Assembly (NCBI GenBank): GCA_900554365.1
Contig: USGY01000004.1
Location: forward strand, 21,889-85,888
DNA length: 64,000 nt
Origin: an uncultured Clostridium sp.
GTDB taxonomy: Bacteria; Bacillota; Clostridia; TANB77; CAG-508
Direction: 5' to 3'
The notes under the pieces are model-generated. The model saw nothing but the letters and a program-made list of their open reading frames with translations, searched no databases and was not told where the DNA came from. Below, one piece after another: positions 15,915 through 26,030 of the stretch. A program made the position numbers and the translations under genes. Position 1 is the stretch's first letter; the number at the start of each line of letters is the position of its first letter.

Positions 15915-17798
15915 CTATACTTCCATAATAATTGGGATTATCATTGGATTTCTTTTTGTTTTTGAGAATATATAATCTTTTAAATTTTCTCTAACTGTTG
16001 ATTTTATTGTTGACCAATCACGTACACCCTGTTCTTCACACTTTTTGATTTCATGTCTAACAACTGATTTTACATCATCCATTAAATTTTCTGATTCTCT
16101 AACATATACAAATCCTCTAGAAATTATATCTGGTCCAGCAATTACTTCTCCTGTTGCTGAATCCATTGTTAAAACAATTACAATTAATCCATCTTGTGAT
16201 AGATGTTGTCTATCTCTTAATACAATGTTTCCAACATCTCCAACACCTAGTCCGTCTACTAAAACTCTACCACTTGGAACTGATCCGTTATATCCAATTC
16301 CATTTTCATCAATTTCTAATACTCTACCATTTTGTAATAATACAATATTATCTTTATCAATTCCCATGCTTTGAGCGGTTTCGCTATGTGAAATTAATTG
16401 TCTATATTCTCCATGAACTGGTATAAAATATTTTGGTTTAGCTAAAGCAATTATTAATTTTTGCTCTTCTTGGCATGCATGTCCTGAAACATGTACCGCT
16501 TCTAATGCACTATATACAACTTCAGCTCCTATTTGCATTAAATCATCAATTACTTTTGATACAAATTTTTCATTTCCTGGTATTGGTGTAGCTGAAATAA
16601 TTACTAAATCATTTGGTGTAATTTTTACTTTTCTATGATCACCTGCAGCCATTCTTGTTAAAGCTGACATTGGTTCTCCTTGACTTCCTGTTGTGATTAT
16701 TACTAATTGATCATCTGGATAATTTTTTATCATATCAATGTCTATAAAAATGTTTTCTGGACAATCTATGTATCCTAATTCTCTAGCTGTGTTTATCATA
16801 TTTACCATACTTCTACCACATATTGCTATTTTTCTGTTATATTTTACAGCTGAATTTACAATTTGTTGTACTCTGTGAACATTTGATGCAAAAGTTGCAA
16901 CAACTATTCTTTTTGTACAATGTAAGAAATATCTATCAAATACTTCTCCTACTGTACTTTCTGACATTGTAAATCCTTTTCTTTCACTGTTTGTACTGTC
17001 TGACATTAATGCTAATATTCCTTGGTTTCCTAATTCTGCAATTCTTCCAAAGTCCATTATTTTTCCATCTATTGGTGTGAAATCAACTTTAAAATCTCCT
17101 GTATGTAATACTGTTCCAACTGGTGTTTTTATTGCAAGCATTACTGAATCTGGAATACTATGTGTACTTCTAATAAATTCTACTTTAAAGTTTTTTCCAA
17201 GTTTGATTGTTTCCCCTTGATTAACTTCAATTAATTTTGTTGTTTTTGTTAATTTATGCTCTTCTAGTTTATTTTTTATTAAACCTACTGTTAATTTTGT
17301 TGCATAAATTGGAATATTTATTTTCTTCAATAAATATGGTATTGATCCTATGTGATCTTCATGTCCATGTGTTATTACTAAGCCTTTTATTCTATCTACA
17401 TTTTTTTCTAGATATGTAATATCTGGTATAACTAAATCTACACCTAACATATCATCTTCTGGGAATGATAAACCACAGTCTACTACTATTATCTCATTTT
17501 CATATTCAAATACTGTGATATTTTTTCCTATTTCGTGTAAACCACCTAGTGGAATTATTTTTAATTTTGATTTTTTAAATATTGATTTTTTTTCTTTTCC
17601 GTTTTCTGTTTTGCTTTTTTTTGCTGTTCTAGGTGCTTTTGATTTTCTAGGTTCTCTTTTTACCTTTACTTCTACACTTTCCTCTTTTTTATTATTTTCC
17701 TTTGATACTTTTGTTACTCTTTTTGGAGTATTTCTTTTTTGTGTTGTTCTTCTTGTTATTTTTTTCTCTGTTTTATTTTCTAAATTTTCCTCTGCCAT
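15915..17798 (-). CDS. rnj: Ribonuclease J
   Basis: The 627-residue metallo-beta-lactamase/beta-CASP nuclease has the zinc ligands in THGHEDHIGS, the motif LHTGDFK, and the beta-CASP part with MAAGDH and ATPIPGNE, then SGHACQEE. RNase J combines 5'-3' exonuclease and endonuclease activity and drives mRNA decay and rRNA maturation in Firmicutes. A lysine- and arginine-rich N-terminal extension of about 75 residues precedes the core and probably binds RNA or ribosomes. The start has GAAAGGAAG upstream. The transcript leader is unusually long (see leader entry). Confidence 0.95.
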   Translation of the reverse strand: MAEENLENKTEKKITRRTTQKRNTPKRVTKVSKENNKKEESVEVKVKREPRKSKAPRTAKKSKTENGKEKKSIFKKSKLKIIPLGGLHEIGKNITVFEYENEIIVVDCGLSFPEDDMLGVDLVIPDITYLEKNVDRIKGLVITHGHEDHIGSIPYLLKKINIPIYATKLTVGLIKNKLEEHKLTKTTKLIEVNQGETIKLGKNFKVEFIRSTHSIPDSVMLAIKTPVGTVLHTGDFKVDFTPIDGKIMDFGRIAELGNQGILALMSDSTNSERKGFTMSESTVGEVFDRYFLHCTKRIVVATFASNVHRVQQIVNSAVKYNRKIAICGRSMVNMINTARELGYIDCPENIFIDIDMIKNYPDDQLVIITTGSQGEPMSALTRMAAGDHRKVKITPNDLVIISATPIPGNEKFVSKVIDDLMQIGAEVVYSALEAVHVSGHACQEEQKLIIALAKPKYFIPVHGEYRQLISHSETAQSMGIDKDNIVLLQNGRVLEIDENGIGYNGSVPSGRVLVDGLGVGDVGNIVLRDRQHLSQDGLIVIVLTMDSATGEVIAGPDIISRGFVYVRESENLMDDVKSVVRHEIKKCEEQGVRDWSTIKSTVRENLKDYIFSKTKRNPMIIPIIMEV

Positions 17799-18083
17799 AA
17801 AATCTTCCTTTCTTTTTATTATTTTTATTATTTGACAAATAAAAGTGAAACTTCACTTTTTCTCTTATTTATTCGAGTTTTACTTTTTCCTAATTATTTT
17901 CATACATTAATAGAGTCTATATTAAAATGCTTTTCTCTTGCATTTATATAAACTATTTTTTTATTAAATTAAATTTTCCGCTCTCTTTTTTAAATATTTT
18001 TTATACCCTATTATATATTTTTAATTAGGTATTTTTTAATAAAATCTCATAATTTAGCAATCCATTGCTAACAACTGTTTTCT
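17799..18083 (-). other. Long untranslated leader of RNase J
   Basis: About 280 bases separate the promoter at 18112-18084 from the ATG. The stretch is very AT-rich. I see one clear hairpin near the gene (AAAAGTGAA / TTCACTTTT, about 17842-17862) and a weak one near 18055-18075. No reading frame with a binding site is evident. Confidence 0.5.
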
Positions 18084-18112
18084 ATTATACTATACCGTCT
18101 TTAAAAAGTCAA
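18084..18112 (-). promoter_or_regulatory. Sigma-A promoter for rnj
   Basis: On the minus strand TTGACT at 18112-18107 and a consensus TATAAT at 18089-18084 are separated by 17 bases. Confidence 0.75.
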
Positions 18113-18162
18113 GAAAAGGCTAGAGTTAATATTGTTCTTTATATCTATAAATTATATTTATT

Positions 18163-18204
18163 TTCTAAAAAAACAAGGAGTAGATATATATCCACTCCTT
18201 GTTT
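18163..18204 (-). terminator. Intrinsic terminator upstream of the rnj promoter
   Basis: The 11-bp stem AAACAAGGAGT / ACTCCTTGTTT is followed on the minus strand by seven T. It ends transcription coming from the unknown gene at 18376-19260. Confidence 0.8.
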
Positions 18205-18375
18205 ACTGCTTAGTATAGCAGTCTTGTTAGTATCAAATTACTAAATAGTTTCTGGCCAATTTTCTTCTAGTTGCTTAGCCTTCTTTTTCCATGCTTTTTC
18301 TAGCATTATCATTTCTGGAAACTTCTTAAAATATTTGCTTGACCTTATGTCTTATAATCTTTATTATATTAATAC

Positions 18376-19260
18376 TTATTGTTTATTTTCTCCTCTTCCT
18401 TCTGGAAGCGCATCTGGATAATCTAAGACTATTCTTATTCTTGTAATAGCTTTTACAGCTCTTACAAATTTACTGTTTTTAAATCTTTGCCATAAGCTTG
18501 GTTTAGCTTCAAATGTTGTTTCTTGTGCATATTGTTGTTTTTCTTCTTCATTTGCTGAAGCTACTTGTACTTTTTCTGCTTCATGACTTTCAATTTTTTC
18601 AGTATTTTCTACAACTGGTTGTTCTTGTATTTCTTCTACTGGTGTTGGTATTGATTTTAGTGCATCTGCAATTTCTATTCCAATATAACTCAAAGCTTTT
18701 GATCTGTCTTCTATTCTTTCCATATCAATTTCAATATGTAAATTTGATTCCCAGTTGTTTACTCTTGCGTGTAATAATTTCATTGCATCTTGATAATCTT
18801 CTGATTTGTCATCTTTAGCTTTTCCAATTATGTTTAATGGTTCAATTATATCTTCTGAAAAATCTTCTTCTGAAGCTTTTACTTTTTCTTTCCAATTTTC
18901 ATCTTTGTTTACTACTGCTTCCATTACTTCTTTTAATTTTCCTGCTAAGGCTATGTTTTCTTCTCTTTGTCTAATTAATTCTTCTATCTTTTTTGTGTTT
19001 TCTTCAAATTGATTTGTTGCAAATTCCACTAACCCATAAGATGCTTTATATACACTTGCAGGGAAGTTTTTCTTTTTTGGATATTCTATTAAATAAGTTT
19101 TTATAGATTCAACTAAATCTTTAAAATATGTATCATCTTCTAGTTGAACTATTTGCTTCTTACTTTTTGGATTTATTAATTTTTGAACTTTATCTATATT
19201 TGATAATATTTTTTCTTCTGTGATAACCATTCTCACATTTACTATGCCAGATTTAGACAT
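18376..19260 (-). CDS. Unknown 294-residue helical protein
   Basis: I do not recognise this protein. It has no signal peptide or membrane helix. Residues 1-210 look largely helical with charged coiled-coil stretches (EENTKKIEELIRQREENI around 85-105), followed by a Glu/Gln-rich low-complexity linker (about 210-250) and a basic C-terminal segment (WQRFKNSKFVRAVKAITRIR). The basic end could bind membrane or nucleic acid. A GAGGTAATTT binding site precedes the ATG. It is monocistronic with a strong terminator downstream. Confidence 0.75.
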   Translation of the reverse strand: MSKSGIVNVRMVITEEKILSNIDKVQKLINPKSKKQIVQLEDDTYFKDLVESIKTYLIEYPKKKNFPASVYKASYGLVEFATNQFEENTKKIEELIRQREENIALAGKLKEVMEAVVNKDENWKEKVKASEEDFSEDIIEPLNIIGKAKDDKSEDYQDAMKLLHARVNNWESNLHIEIDMERIEDRSKALSYIGIEIADALKSIPTPVEEIQEQPVVENTEKIESHEAEKVQVASANEEEKQQYAQETTFEAKPSLWQRFKNSKFVRAVKAITRIRIVLDYPDALPEGRGENKQ

Positions 19261-19410
19261 TGTAAATTACCTCCTTCATCTTACGCGTATTCAACTTTGC
19301 TTTTCTTTTATTATTATACATTATGCTACAAAAAACTACAAGATACAGCTTCTATTTTTTGTGTTAATTTTTCATTACAAGAATATTACAAAAATATTAC
19401 AAAGTGTAAA

Positions 19411-19448
19411 AATAGTTAGGGAATTCTTTCCTTTGTTCCCTAACTATT
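19411..19448 (-). terminator. Intrinsic terminator after the acyl-CoA synthetase
   Basis: A perfect 13-bp stem AATAGTTAGGGAA / TTCCCTAACTATT with a 12-base loop lies just after the acyl-CoA synthetase stop, followed on the minus strand by a run of T. Confidence 0.8.
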
Positions 19449-19455
19449 CCTATTT

Positions 19456-21168
19456 TTATATTACTGTTTTCATTTCTTCTGCTCTTTTTGTTTTTTGTGT
19501 TGTTGTTTTTATTAATTCTTTATTTGTAACACTTATATCTCTTATGTATTTGTATGCTGGCATTTCTTTATTTACTTTTTTCACTTCTTTCCATAAGATG
19601 TCTTTTAATTCTTTCTCATCTGTTGTTCCATATTCTTCTTTTACAGCTACTGGATCATATACTATTTTTGCACATATTTTATAGTCTCCATCATCTTCTG
19701 GTCTTCCATAAACAAAGCTTTCTTTTACACCTTCTATTTTATTTACTAAGGCTTCTAATTCCTCTGGGAATATATTTTTACCATTTTTAAGAACTATAAC
19801 AAATTTCTTTCTTCCTGATATATATATGTATCCATCTTTATCGATTCTTGCTAAATCTCCTGTGTGTAGCCATTCGCCTTCTAAAGCATCTTTAGTTGCT
19901 TCTTCATTTTTATAATATCCAAGCATTATTGATGGACCTTTTGCCATTAATTCTCCAATTCCATCTTCATCTGGATTAGCTATTTTTACATCTAAACTTG
20001 GAAAAGCTTTTCCTATTGATCCAATTCTTCTATATTTGTCATCTTCTGCTGCAATTACTGGTGAACTTTCTGTTAATCCATATCCTTGATATGTTGTAAA
20101 TCCTAATGCATTAAATCCTTTTTCTGTTTCTGGATCTAATGCAGCTCCTCCAGATACAAATAATCTTGCTTTTCCTCCTAATGTATCATGTATTTCTTTA
20201 AATAATTTTTTTCTAATATCTATTCCAAATTTTAATAAAAATTGACTTATTTTTATTCCTTTTTTTACAGTTTCTAATTTTCCTTGTTTTTCAATGGTTT
20301 TCATCATTCTTTTATACATAGCTTCGTATAATATAGGAACTGATATCATTGCTGTTATTTTATATTCTTTAATATTTTCTGCAATATGTCTTATTCCATC
20401 ACAGAAGCATATTGCACCACCTACTGATACTGGATATAAAAATCCAACTGTACATTCAAATGTATGGTGTAATGGTAAAAATGATAAAAATCTATCGTTT
20501 TCTGTTGTTTTTATTACAGATGTTATATCTGCTAAGTTTGAGCAAATATTTTTATGTGATAACATAACTGCTTTTGACATTGCAGTTGTTCCTGATGTGA
20601 ATAGCATTATTCCCATTTTTTCATTATCAATTTTTGCATCTAGGAATTCTCTATTACCTTCTTGTAATAATTTTTCTCCTTCTTTTGTTAATTCTTTTTG
20701 TGATTTTATTCCATTTTCTTCTTTATCTAAATCCATTGATATGAAAAATTTTAAATTTGTATTTCCTTGTTCTTTTATTTTTCTCATTACTTCATCATAT
20801 TTTTTTGAATAAAATATTGCTTCAACTTCTGAACGGATTATTAAACTTTCTATTTCATTATCTGGCAAAGCTTTATCCAGTGGCACTACAACTCCTGTAC
20901 CAGCTACTACTGCCAAATAATCAACAGCCCATTCATATCTATTTTCTGATATAATTGCTATTCTTTTATCTTTTAATCCCATTTCTATTAATTTAGTTCC
21001 TAAAGCGTTAATTTCATCTCTAAATTCTTTATGTGTTATTTCTCTAAATTTTCCTGGTTCTTCTGTTTTGAATATATATGCTGGTCTATCTCCAATTTTT
21101 TCTCCTGATCTTGTTAACATATCTTTTAAATCTGTAAATTTTGTAAATTCATGAATTGGTTTTCTCAT
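19456..21168 (-). CDS. AMP-binding long-chain acyl-CoA synthetase
   Basis: The 570-residue ANL-superfamily enzyme has the P-loop-like motif LFTSGTTAMSKAVMLSH, the TYQGYGLTESSP motif, the hinge HTGDLARIDKDGYIYISGRKK and the C-terminal catalytic lysine region near KTTTQKTKR. It activates fatty acids with ATP and CoA. The exact chain length cannot be read from sequence. It lies 17 bases after a TetR regulator in the same operon, suggesting fatty-acid-responsive control. Confidence 0.88.
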   Translation of the reverse strand: MRKPIHEFTKFTDLKDMLTRSGEKIGDRPAYIFKTEEPGKFREITHKEFRDEINALGTKLIEMGLKDKRIAIISENRYEWAVDYLAVVAGTGVVVPLDKALPDNEIESLIIRSEVEAIFYSKKYDEVMRKIKEQGNTNLKFFISMDLDKEENGIKSQKELTKEGEKLLQEGNREFLDAKIDNEKMGIMLFTSGTTAMSKAVMLSHKNICSNLADITSVIKTTENDRFLSFLPLHHTFECTVGFLYPVSVGGAICFCDGIRHIAENIKEYKITAMISVPILYEAMYKRMMKTIEKQGKLETVKKGIKISQFLLKFGIDIRKKLFKEIHDTLGGKARLFVSGGAALDPETEKGFNALGFTTYQGYGLTESSPVIAAEDDKYRRIGSIGKAFPSLDVKIANPDEDGIGELMAKGPSIMLGYYKNEEATKDALEGEWLHTGDLARIDKDGYIYISGRKKFVIVLKNGKNIFPEELEALVNKIEGVKESFVYGRPEDDGDYKICAKIVYDPVAVKEEYGTTDEKELKDILWKEVKKVNKEMPAYKYIRDISVTNKELIKTTTQKTKRAEEMKTVI

Positions 21169-21185
21169 TTTTTCTTCCCCTTTAC

Positions 21186-21758
21186 TTATTTAAGACCTTT
21201 TATTATTGTATCTTCAAATTCTTTATATAATTTTGTTATATTAAAATTTTCTCTATCTCTTACTTTATAAACTAAACTTGAACATATTAATCCATATATT
21301 TCTGAAGCAATAGCTTGTGGGTTTCCTGATTTTATTTCGCCTTTTTCTATCCCCTGTTTTACTATTTCTTCAATTTGATTTATATACAAAAAGATTTGTT
21401 GCTTGCATTTTTGATTTCTTGCTTCATTTCCCCAAAATTGGCTTAATAATATTGTTATTAAATCTTCGTATTTATCAACAATTTTTATTTGAATTAATAC
21501 TATTGCTTTTATTTTATCTATATAATTTGAAAATTTTGCAGTTTTTATATCAACACTATTTTGTAATAATTTTATTCCTTCTTCTACTAAGAAATTAAAA
21601 ATTTCTTCCTTGCTAGAAAAATGATAATATAATGTTCCTTTAGCTACTCCAACTGTTGCAGTAATTTCTTCTATACTTGTTGCATCATATCCTTTTTCTG
21701 CGAATAATTTCATAGAAGTTTCAAATATTTTTCTTTTTGTCTTATTCATATTTACCAC
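21186..21758 (-). CDS. TetR/AcrR transcriptional regulator
   Basis: The 190-residue protein has a TetR N-terminal helix-turn-helix (FAEKGYDATSIEEI, VGVAKGTLYYHFSSKEEIF) and a helical ligand-binding domain. It is the first gene of an operon with the acyl-CoA synthetase, so it likely represses that operon and itself and responds to a fatty acid or acyl-CoA (inference). The intergenic space to the divergent lon-like gene is about 200 bases and should contain its operator, but I could not identify one. Confidence 0.88.
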   Translation of the reverse strand: MVNMNKTKRKIFETSMKLFAEKGYDATSIEEITATVGVAKGTLYYHFSSKEEIFNFLVEEGIKLLQNSVDIKTAKFSNYIDKIKAIVLIQIKIVDKYEDLITILLSQFWGNEARNQKCKQQIFLYINQIEEIVKQGIEKGEIKSGNPQAIASEIYGLICSSLVYKVRDRENFNITKLYKEFEDTIIKGLK

Positions 21759-21964
21759 CTTTCAACTTGTGATAATTCTTTTATATTATATATATTTTTA
21801 TTCAATATTGCAATACTTTTATGCGTTTTTAGAACTAGTCGTATAAAAATATTTTTTATTTTACAAATTTTTTACAAATCACTTTATAGTCTTTACTTTT
21901 TAAAATAACTAATATAAAATAAGTTTGAATTGGTTATAATAAAGAAAAAAGTTGGAGGAAACAA

Positions 21965-24355
21965 ATGAAAAATAAAAATGAATTAAATTATAAAGATTTA
22001 AAAATGACTTGTGATCCTAATGTATTTAAATTTGAATCTACTGCTGATTTGGAATCTATACAAGACGGAATTGGTCAAGAAAGAGGTATTAGTGCATTAG
22101 AATTTTGTTTACAAGTTGATGTAAAAGGTTACAATTTATATATTGAAGGTCCTAGTGGAGTAGGAAAAACTTTATATACTAAAAACTATTTACAAAAAAT
22201 AGCTGCAAAAAAGAAAGCTCCATCTGATTGGTGCTATGTATATAATTTTGAAACTCCAAATGAGCCTATTGCTGTTGAATTACCAGCTGGTAAAGGAAAA
22301 GAATTTAGAGATGATATGGAAAGCTTTATAAAAGATATCAAAAAAGATATTAAAAAGACTTTTAATAATGATGATTTTGAAAAAGAAAAAGCTTTAATAA
22401 AACAAGAATTTGAGTCAAAACGTTCTGCTTTACTAGATAAGTTAAATAATAATGCTTCAAAACATAATTTTCAAGTAAAAGCTGCTCAAAATGGAATTTA
22501 CATGATGCCAATTGTTGATGGTAAAGTACTTGAAGAAGAAGAATTTAATAAATTAGATGATGAAATAAAAAAACAATATGAAGAAAAATCAGTTTTAGTT
22601 CAAGAACAAATTATGACTGCAATAAGTCAAATTAAAGACATTGAACGTCAATCTGATAAAAAGATTTCAGAATGGCAATCAAATGTAGCATTACTTACTG
22701 TAAATGTTCATATTAATTATTTAAAATCAAAATATAAGAGAAATAAAAAAATAAATCATTTCTTAAATGATGTTAAACAAGATGTATTAAAAAATATCCC
22801 TACATTTTTAGAAGATCCTTCTAAAAATCAAAGCCCTCAACAGCCTGTAAATCCTGCTATGAGAAAGCAAGACCCATGTTTGAATTATAGAGTTAATCTT
22901 TTTGTTGATAATTCAAACAAAGAAGGTGCTCCTGTTATTATGGATTCTAACTATTCATATAGCAATATTTTTGGAGCTGTTGAATATGAAAATTATTATG
23001 GTGCTTTAAAAACTGATCACACAATGTTAAAACCAGGTCTTATGCAACAAGCTAATGGAGGTTATATTATATTCCAGGCTAAAGATTTATTATCTAATGG
23101 AGTATGTTATGAGGCTCTAAAAAAAGCTTTAAGAGTAAAACAAGTTGCTATTGAAAATGCAAATGAACAACATTCATCTATGGTTTTAATTTCTTTAAAA
23201 CCTGAGCCAATTCCTCTTAATTTAAAAGTTATATTAATTGGAAATGCACAAATTTATCAAACTCTTTTAGCTATGGATTCTGACTTTAGAAAATTATTTA
23301 AAGCTAAAGTAGAATTTGAAGAAACTGCCCCTCTTACAGTTGAAAATTTAAATAAATTATCACAAATTATTCATGGATATTGTGAATATGAGGATTTACC
23401 CCCTTTAGATAGAGAAGCTATGGCTAAGTTGGTTGAATATGGTTCAAAATTAGCAGGAAGTCACAGTAAAATTTCTACTAGATTTGATGATTTAATGCAA
23501 GTAGTCGGAGAAGCTGCGACATGGGCTAAAATTTCTAGATCAAAAATTATTACTCCAAAATTCATAGACAAAGCTTTAAAAGAACGTATTGAAAGAGTAA
23601 AAAAATATGATGAAAAGTATTTAGAAATGATTAAAGAAAATACACTTTTAATTGATACTTCAGGATTTAAAGTTGGTCAGTTAAATGGTTTAACTGTTTT
23701 ATCTATAGGTGATTATTCTTTTGGTAAACCTGCTAAAATAACTGTAAACACTTATACTGGGAAAAATGGAATTGTTAATATAGAAAGGGAAGTTGAAATT
23801 TCAGGTCCTTCTCATTCTAAAGGTGTTTTAATTTTAACAGGATATTTGGGCGAAATGTTTGCTCAAGATATTCCTTTATGTTTAACTGCAAGTATTTGTT
23901 TTGAACAATTATATAATGGTGTTGATGGAGATAGTGCTTCTAGTACAGAATTATATGGACTTCTTTCTAGTTTGTCTGGAATTCCTATTAATCAATCAAT
24001 TGCAGTTACAGGTTCTGTTAATCAAAAAGGTCAAATACAGCCTATTGGTGGAGTTAATGAAAAAATTGAAGGATTTTTCCAAGTTTGCCAAGTTCGTGGT
24101 TTAGATGGTAGCCATGGAGTTATGATTCCCGTACAAAATATTGATAATTTACAACTTTCTTCTGAAGTCGTTCAAGCTGTAAAAGATAAGAAATTCCATA
24201 TTTATGCTGTTTCTACAATTGAAGAAGGTATTGAAGTTTTAACAGGTGTTCCTGCTGGTAGAAAAGATAAAGATGGACACTTCCCTGCTGGAACTATTAA
24301 TTATTTAGTTTATGAAAAATTAAAAAAATATGCTAAAATAACAGAAAATAAATAA
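21965..24355 (+). CDS. Lon-like ATP-dependent protease
   Basis: The 796-residue protein has a P-loop EGPSGVGKT (residues 61-69), a long helical insertion (about 115-300), a Walker B/sensor region, and a C-terminal Lon proteolytic domain with the catalytic Ser in DGDSASSTELYG (about 656) and Lys in GGVNEKIEGF (about 699). This is the LonB-like group without the classic Lon N-terminal domain, common in Clostridia. A GGAGG site precedes the ATG. It is monocistronic with a terminator. Confidence 0.92.
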   Translation: MKNKNELNYKDLKMTCDPNVFKFESTADLESIQDGIGQERGISALEFCLQVDVKGYNLYIEGPSGVGKTLYTKNYLQKIAAKKKAPSDWCYVYNFETPNEPIAVELPAGKGKEFRDDMESFIKDIKKDIKKTFNNDDFEKEKALIKQEFESKRSALLDKLNNNASKHNFQVKAAQNGIYMMPIVDGKVLEEEEFNKLDDEIKKQYEEKSVLVQEQIMTAISQIKDIERQSDKKISEWQSNVALLTVNVHINYLKSKYKRNKKINHFLNDVKQDVLKNIPTFLEDPSKNQSPQQPVNPAMRKQDPCLNYRVNLFVDNSNKEGAPVIMDSNYSYSNIFGAVEYENYYGALKTDHTMLKPGLMQQANGGYIIFQAKDLLSNGVCYEALKKALRVKQVAIENANEQHSSMVLISLKPEPIPLNLKVILIGNAQIYQTLLAMDSDFRKLFKAKVEFEETAPLTVENLNKLSQIIHGYCEYEDLPPLDREAMAKLVEYGSKLAGSHSKISTRFDDLMQVVGEAATWAKISRSKIITPKFIDKALKERIERVKKYDEKYLEMIKENTLLIDTSGFKVGQLNGLTVLSIGDYSFGKPAKITVNTYTGKNGIVNIEREVEISGPSHSKGVLILTGYLGEMFAQDIPLCLTASICFEQLYNGVDGDSASSTELYGLLSSLSGIPINQSIAVTGSVNQKGQIQPIGGVNEKIEGFFQVCQVRGLDGSHGVMIPVQNIDNLQLSSEVVQAVKDKKFHIYAVSTIEEGIEVLTGVPAGRKDKDGHFPAGTINYLVYEKLKKYAKITENK

Positions 24356-24365
24356 TTTTAAAAAT

Positions 24366-24404
24366 AATAAGCGAAGTTTATTAAAAACCTCGCTTATTTT
24401 TATT
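24366..24404. terminator. Intrinsic terminator between lon-like and DUF4363 genes
   Basis: The stem AATAAGCGA / TCGCTTATT has a 15-base loop and is followed by T-rich sequence on the plus strand. It serves two convergent genes. Confidence 0.75.
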
Positions 24405-24405
24405 T

Positions 24406-24810
24406 TTAAAAAATATTTTTTAAATTAAATGCATATTTTTCTTCTATGTGTTTTAAGCCATATTTTGTTTCATCAAGTTCTTTAATAGAATCATTGTACA
24501 TTTGATTTTCTACTAAACTTCTTAAATTTATTAAATTTGTTTCTACTTTTTCTAATTCATCATGTTCTATAAAATATGCTAGTTTATCATTTTTTGTATT
24601 CCATTCTTTTTCTATTTGTGATAATTTACTATCAATTTCTTTTTGATTTGCCTCTTCTTTTTTATCTTCTTTGTTTATTAGTTCTCCTTTTAAATCTTCA
24701 AGTTTACTTATTAATTCTTCACTTGTATGTTTTGTATATTTTTGAGTTATATAATTTCCTATACAAATTAATATTAAAATTATTAAACATATCCATATTT
24801 CCTTTTTCAT
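24406..24810 (-). CDS. DUF4363 family protein
   Basis: The 134-residue protein has one N-terminal membrane helix (KKEIWICLIILILICIGNYI) and a helical, mostly charged extracytoplasmic domain. The ATG at 24810 is chosen because AAGGAG lies 6 bases upstream. The gene starts 10 bases after the DUF421 gene. DUF421-DUF4363 pairs recur in spore-forming Firmicutes, and a spore envelope or membrane role is suspected but not established. Confidence 0.8.
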   Translation of the reverse strand: MKKEIWICLIILILICIGNYITQKYTKHTSEELISKLEDLKGELINKEDKKEEANQKEIDSKLSQIEKEWNTKNDKLAYFIEHDELEKVETNLINLRSLVENQMYNDSIKELDETKYGLKHIEEKYAFNLKNIF

Positions 24811-24820
24811 ATAAATCTCC

Positions 24821-25492
24821 TTACTTATTTTTGGCTTGACAAAATATTTGTCCTTTTCCATCTAAAGTAACAATAAGAGCATCTTCTGGTTTTATATTAA
24901 ATTTATCAGTTTGTTTTTTTAACCAATTATAATTTTTTCCTATTTCTTTTAAATTTTGACTCATGATTTTTCCATCTATTACTAAATCATAAGGTATTCC
25001 TTCATATTCGGGTACTATATTAAAATCTTCTGGAATTGTATTTCTTTTTTCAGGTTTTGGAATTACTGTTACTTGCCCACTTGTTTCTAATATTGCATAT
25101 TCTACATCACCTAAATTGAAAATATTGTTTCCTCTTAATCTTTCTTCTAATTCATTTATTGTAAATCTCTCTTTTTTTAAGTTTTCTTCATTTATTTTTC
25201 CTCTATATATTAATATACTTGGTTTACCACATATAACTTCTCTTGCTTTTAAACTCTTTAAATTAATTACTGATATTAATAAATGCATTGCAAGTAATCC
25301 ACAAATTGGTATTATTCCATTAAAAATAGGTATTCCTATTTCTGTCATTGGTATTGATGCTAAATCTGCAATCATTATTGATATTGCAAGTTCAAATGGC
25401 TGAAGTTGCCCTATTTCTCTTTTTCCCATTAATCTCATTACTACTAAAACTACTATATACAAAACAATTGCTCTAAAAAAAGTAATTAACAT
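24821..25492 (-). CDS. DUF421 (YetF/YcaP-like) membrane protein
   Basis: The 223-residue protein has three N-terminal membrane helices with MRLMGKREIGQLQPFELAI, the hallmark of this family, then a cytoplasmic domain with GKPSILIYRGKI and INELEERLRGNNI. The family is widespread in spore formers with unknown molecular function. It is cotranscribed with DUF4363. Confidence 0.9.
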   Translation of the reverse strand: MLITFFRAIVLYIVVLVVMRLMGKREIGQLQPFELAISIMIADLASIPMTEIGIPIFNGIIPICGLLAMHLLISVINLKSLKAREVICGKPSILIYRGKINEENLKKERFTINELEERLRGNNIFNLGDVEYAILETSGQVTVIPKPEKRNTIPEDFNIVPEYEGIPYDLVIDGKIMSQNLKEIGKNYNWLKKQTDKFNIKPEDALIVTLDGKGQIFCQAKNK

Positions 25493-25650
25493 TTTCTTTC
25501 CTCTCTTTTTTTATTGTTTTTTTCATTTTTTGCTTTTTTTAACTTTTTTATTCAATTTTTCAGGTATAATTTTTTTATTTTAGTGAATAATAAACTTAGA
25601 ACCTTAAATTTTTTCTCAACGAATTTTTTTAAACTAAGGAGGTTATCAAA

Positions 25651-26025
25651 ATGTCAGAAGTACAAGGTAATAATGCAGAAAGTGGTTCTTCCACTGCATG
25701 GCAAATAATAGGTAGACTTATAGCTGCTGCTGTAGTTTTGGCTATTACTGCATTTTTCACACCCGGATTTACAATAAACAACATTTGGACTTTAGCAATT
25801 GCTGCAATCGTTCTTACTGTAATTGACTATTTAGTAATAAAATTTACAGGATTACATGCAAGTCCATTTGGTAAGGGATTTGTTGGATTCGCATTGGCCG
25901 CTATTTTATTATATGTAACCCAATTCTTTGTTGCTGGTTACTCAATTTCATGGATAGCTGCAATAATTGGTGCTCTTATTTATGGTGTTGTTGATTACTT
26001 TATTCCTGGAAATCAACAAATGTAG
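25651..26025 (+). CDS. Holin-like four-helix membrane protein
   Basis: The 124-residue protein has a short polar N-terminus and four membrane helices. The last two, with GFVGFALAAILLYV and WIAAIIGALIYGVVDYF, resemble the phage holin 4 and DUF2512 families. No phage genes lie nearby, so it is probably a chromosomal membrane protein, possibly spore related. An AAGGAGG site precedes the ATG. Confidence 0.55.
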   Translation: MSEVQGNNAESGSSTAWQIIGRLIAAAVVLAITAFFTPGFTINNIWTLAIAAIVLTVIDYLVIKFTGLHASPFGKGFVGFALAAILLYVTQFFVAGYSISWIAAIIGALIYGVVDYFIPGNQQM

Positions 26026-26030
26026 TAATT

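Noticed and set aside
18241..18312. Short minus-strand frame (23 residues, MIMLEKAWKKK start) between two genes
   Set aside because: It could be a remnant of a gene C-terminus, since the frame stays open upstream of the ATG, but it has no binding site and is too short to support.
25651..26025. Prophage signal from a holin-like gene
   Set aside because: No other phage genes, integrase or attachment repeats are present near it.
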